Shown: one piece after another, positions 4,725 through 6,479 of the stretch
Position numbering within the stretch: the first letter of the stretch is position 1
How the letters are laid out: each line of letters opens with the position of its first letter
Assembly: GCA_030746455.1 (NCBI GenBank)
Contig: JASLMQ010000096.1
Span: forward strand, 1 to 6,479
Reading direction: 5' to 3'
DNA from: Candidatus Latescibacterota bacterium
GTDB taxonomy: Bacteria > Latescibacterota > UBA2968 > GCA-2709665
Length of the DNA stretch: 6,479 nt
Program-made: the position numbers and the translations under genes
The notes under the pieces: model-generated
What the model was told of the DNA's origin: nothing
What the model saw: only the letters and a program-made list of their open reading frames with translations
Database searches by the model: none

Positions 4725-6479
4725 ATGCGCAGACAGACGGCCATAGGAATCCTCGTCGCCCTGGCGGCGCTCTTCGGGTACCTGGCCCTGAGGGTTCTTG
4801 TCAACCTCTACACCGACTGGCTCTGGTTCGACCGTCTGGGTTACGGGTCGGCCTTCGTCACCATGGCCTCCACCAGGGGCCTCTGCCTTCTGGCCTTCTG
4901 GGTTGTTTTCGCCGCATTTGCGGGAGGAAACGTCTGGCTGGCCCGGATCTTCGGGAGCCGCACCCGAGAGATGCAGCTGGAGGTGTTCGACGGAGACAGC
5001 GTCCCGAGAATACCCTCGCAGCTCAAGCGTACGCGCTACATATGGGCGGCCGCCATCGTGGGGCTGGGTTTCTTCGCTGGAGCCGGTGGGACGCCGATCT
5101 GGGAGATCGTCCTCCGCTACCTGAACCCGGTGCCGTTCGGCGACCGGGACCCCATCTTCGGGCGCGATATCGCCTTCTACATCTTCGACCTGCCCCTGTA
5201 CAACTACATCTATGTCTGGCTGATGGCCGCAGTGGCGACCACCTCCCTGCTCGTCCTCATCTCGTACTACCAGGATCGCTCGCTTCGAAACGACTCGGGG
5301 TCGTGGATCGCCACACCCTACGTCCTCGCCCACGTCTCAGGCCTGGCCTCGGCCGTGGCGCTCCTGATGGCGTGGGGGTACTGGCTGAAAGAATACGAGC
5401 TGCTCTTCTCCTACCGGAAAGACGCGTTCTTCGGAGCGGGCTACACGGACCTTCACGCCCAGATCTACGCGTACCGGACGATGCTGGTCCTGGCCGTGGG
5501 CGCGGGCTCCCTGCTTGCGGCCAACTTCCGCCTCAAGAGATGGGACATTGCCCGCCTGACCTGCTACGGCTACATCGGCAGCCTGTTCCTGCTGAGCTGG
5601 CTCCTCCCCATCCTGTTCGAGCGATTCGTCGTCAGGCCCAACGAACTTTCCCTCGAGGCCCCCTACATCCGGCACTCAATCGACCACACCCGGAAGGCCT
5701 ACGGCCTCGACCGGGTCGAGGAGGTCGAATTCGCGGGCGAATCGAACCTGACATTCCGCGACGTCGAGACGAACCTGACGACCATCCGAAGCATCCCCCT
5801 GTGGGACCGACGCCCCCTGATGGACACCTACGGACAGCTCCAGGAGATCCGGTCCTACTACAACTTCGGGAGCGTTGACGTCGACCGGTACAGGATCAAC
5901 TCCCAGTACCGTCAGGTGATGCTGGCCGCGCGGGAGTTCTCGCGACAACAGCTGGCCATCAGGGGCGAAACGTGGGTGAATCGACACCTGGTCTACACCC
6001 ACGGCTACGGCATCTGCATGAGCCCGGCCAACGAGGTTGCCGGAGAAGGGCTTCCGGAGTTCTACATCAAGGACATCCCCCCCGTTTCGCCGGTCGGCTT
6101 CGAGATCGAGCGCCCGGAGATATACTACGGGGAGGGCATGCGCGATTACGTCGTGGTCAAATCCAAGACCGACGAGTTCGACTACCCCCGCGGTGACGAA
6201 AACGTCTACACCAGCTACGTGGGGCGGGGCGGCGTGCCCGTGAACTCGCTGCTGCGGCGCGTGGCCTTCGCCGTGAGGTTCGGCGACCCCTACCTTCTGG
6301 TCACAGACAACCTGACTTCCCAGAGCCGCATCCTGTTCGACCGGCACATCGGCCGGCGCTACAGGGATGAGGAACCCAGGCGCTTCCAGAAGCTCGCCCC
6401 GTTCCTGCAGTTTGACGAGGACCCCTACCTGGTCACCGTCGACGGACGCCTGGTGTGGATCCAGGACGCCTACACGATC
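4725..6479 (+). CDS. UPF0182 (COG1615) family membrane protein, 3' partial
   Basis: The frame is open from the ATG at 4725 to the last base, giving 585 residues without a stop. The family is usually about 900 residues, so roughly the last third lies beyond the window. About seven hydrophobic segments fill the first 300 residues, near 5-27, 45-70, 105-121, 158-181, 199-221, 248-268 and 278-300. A large hydrophilic domain then begins. Family hallmarks are DWLWFDRLGY (31-40), NPVPFGDRDPIFGRDIAFY (134-152), RPNELSLEAPYIRHSI (304-319) with TRKAYGLD just after, and VNRHLVYTHGYG (418-429). Its function is unknown; it is an inner-membrane protein whose soluble domain should face outward. The ATG follows a weak GAGAGA with 4 nt between, and the N-terminal MRRQ before the first helix fits a true start. 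The long plus-strand frame at 4631-5878 is a different, non-coding frame through this gene. Confidence 0.92.
   Translation, partial: MRRQTAIGILVALAALFGYLALRVLVNLYTDWLWFDRLGYGSAFVTMASTRGLCLLAFWVVFAAFAGGNVWLARIFGSRTREMQLEVFDGDSVPRIPSQLKRTRYIWAAAIVGLGFFAGAGGTPIWEIVLRYLNPVPFGDRDPIFGRDIAFYIFDLPLYNYIYVWLMAAVATTSLLVLISYYQDRSLRNDSGSWIATPYVLAHVSGLASAVALLMAWGYWLKEYELLFSYRKDAFFGAGYTDLHAQIYAYRTMLVLAVGAGSLLAANFRLKRWDIARLTCYGYIGSLFLLSWLLPILFERFVVRPNELSLEAPYIRHSIDHTRKAYGLDRVEEVEFAGESNLTFRDVETNLTTIRSIPLWDRRPLMDTYGQLQEIRSYYNFGSVDVDRYRINSQYRQVMLAAREFSRQQLAIRGETWVNRHLVYTHGYGICMSPANEVAGEGLPEFYIKDIPPVSPVGFEIERPEIYYGEGMRDYVVVKSKTDEFDYPRGDENVYTSYVGRGGVPVNSLLRRVAFAVRFGDPYLLVTDNLTSQSRILFDRHIGRRYRDEEPRRFQKLAPFLQFDEDPYLVTVDGRLVWIQDAYTI

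Noticed and set aside
4631..5878. A 415-codon plus-strand open frame across the start of the UPF0182 gene
   Set aside because: It lies in another frame over a recognisable UPF0182 coding sequence. The translation is Arg/Pro/Gly-rich with no family motif, and the true gene was simply cut by the window end.

Overview
The DNA is G+C rich (roughly two thirds by eye), with strong third-position G/C bias and dense coding. No rRNA, tRNA, CRISPR array, insertion sequence or phage gene is visible. The gene mix (an ECF sigma factor with an extra C-terminal region, a KamA-type radical SAM enzyme, and a UPF0182 membrane protein) suggests the chromosome of a high-GC, probably uncultured environmental bacterium. 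Gemmatimonadota-like or related deep lineages are possible, but the sequence alone does not settle this.

Layout. (1) Positions 1-2983, plus strand, form an operon-like run of three genes. The first is the 3' part of a sigma-70/ECF gene whose product continues into three FliG C-terminal-like repeats and a tail resembling the cytoplasmic domain of MotA. Next, 17 nt downstream, is a cytoplasmic glycerophosphodiester phosphodiesterase-family enzyme. The third, overlapping it by 4 nt (GTGA), is a nucleoside 2-deoxyribosyltransferase-family enzyme. (2) A perfect 16-bp inverted repeat at 3016-3050 lies between convergent genes and probably terminates transcription in both directions. (3) Positions 3072-4457, minus strand, encode a lysine 2,3-aminomutase (KamA)-family radical SAM/PLP enzyme with its cluster cysteines, PLP lysine and lysine-recognition aspartates intact. 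(4) Positions 4458-4724 are a divergent promoter region with a recognisable sigma-70-type promoter facing right. (5) Positions 4725-6479 encode the first 585 residues of a UPF0182/COG1615 membrane protein that runs off the window.

The most unusual object is the first gene. It joins a promoter-recognition domain to parts resembling both partners of the flagellar torque interface, the rotor protein FliG and the cytoplasmic loop of the stator MotA. It has no membrane segments and no flagellar genes nearby. I know of no described sigma factor with this architecture. It may be a regulator whose activity is controlled by an intramolecular FliG-MotA-like contact, or by binding to real flagellar components, but that is inference. 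The downstream phosphodiesterase and deoxyribosyltransferase appear co-transcribed with it. No functional link between the three is evident beyond operon structure.
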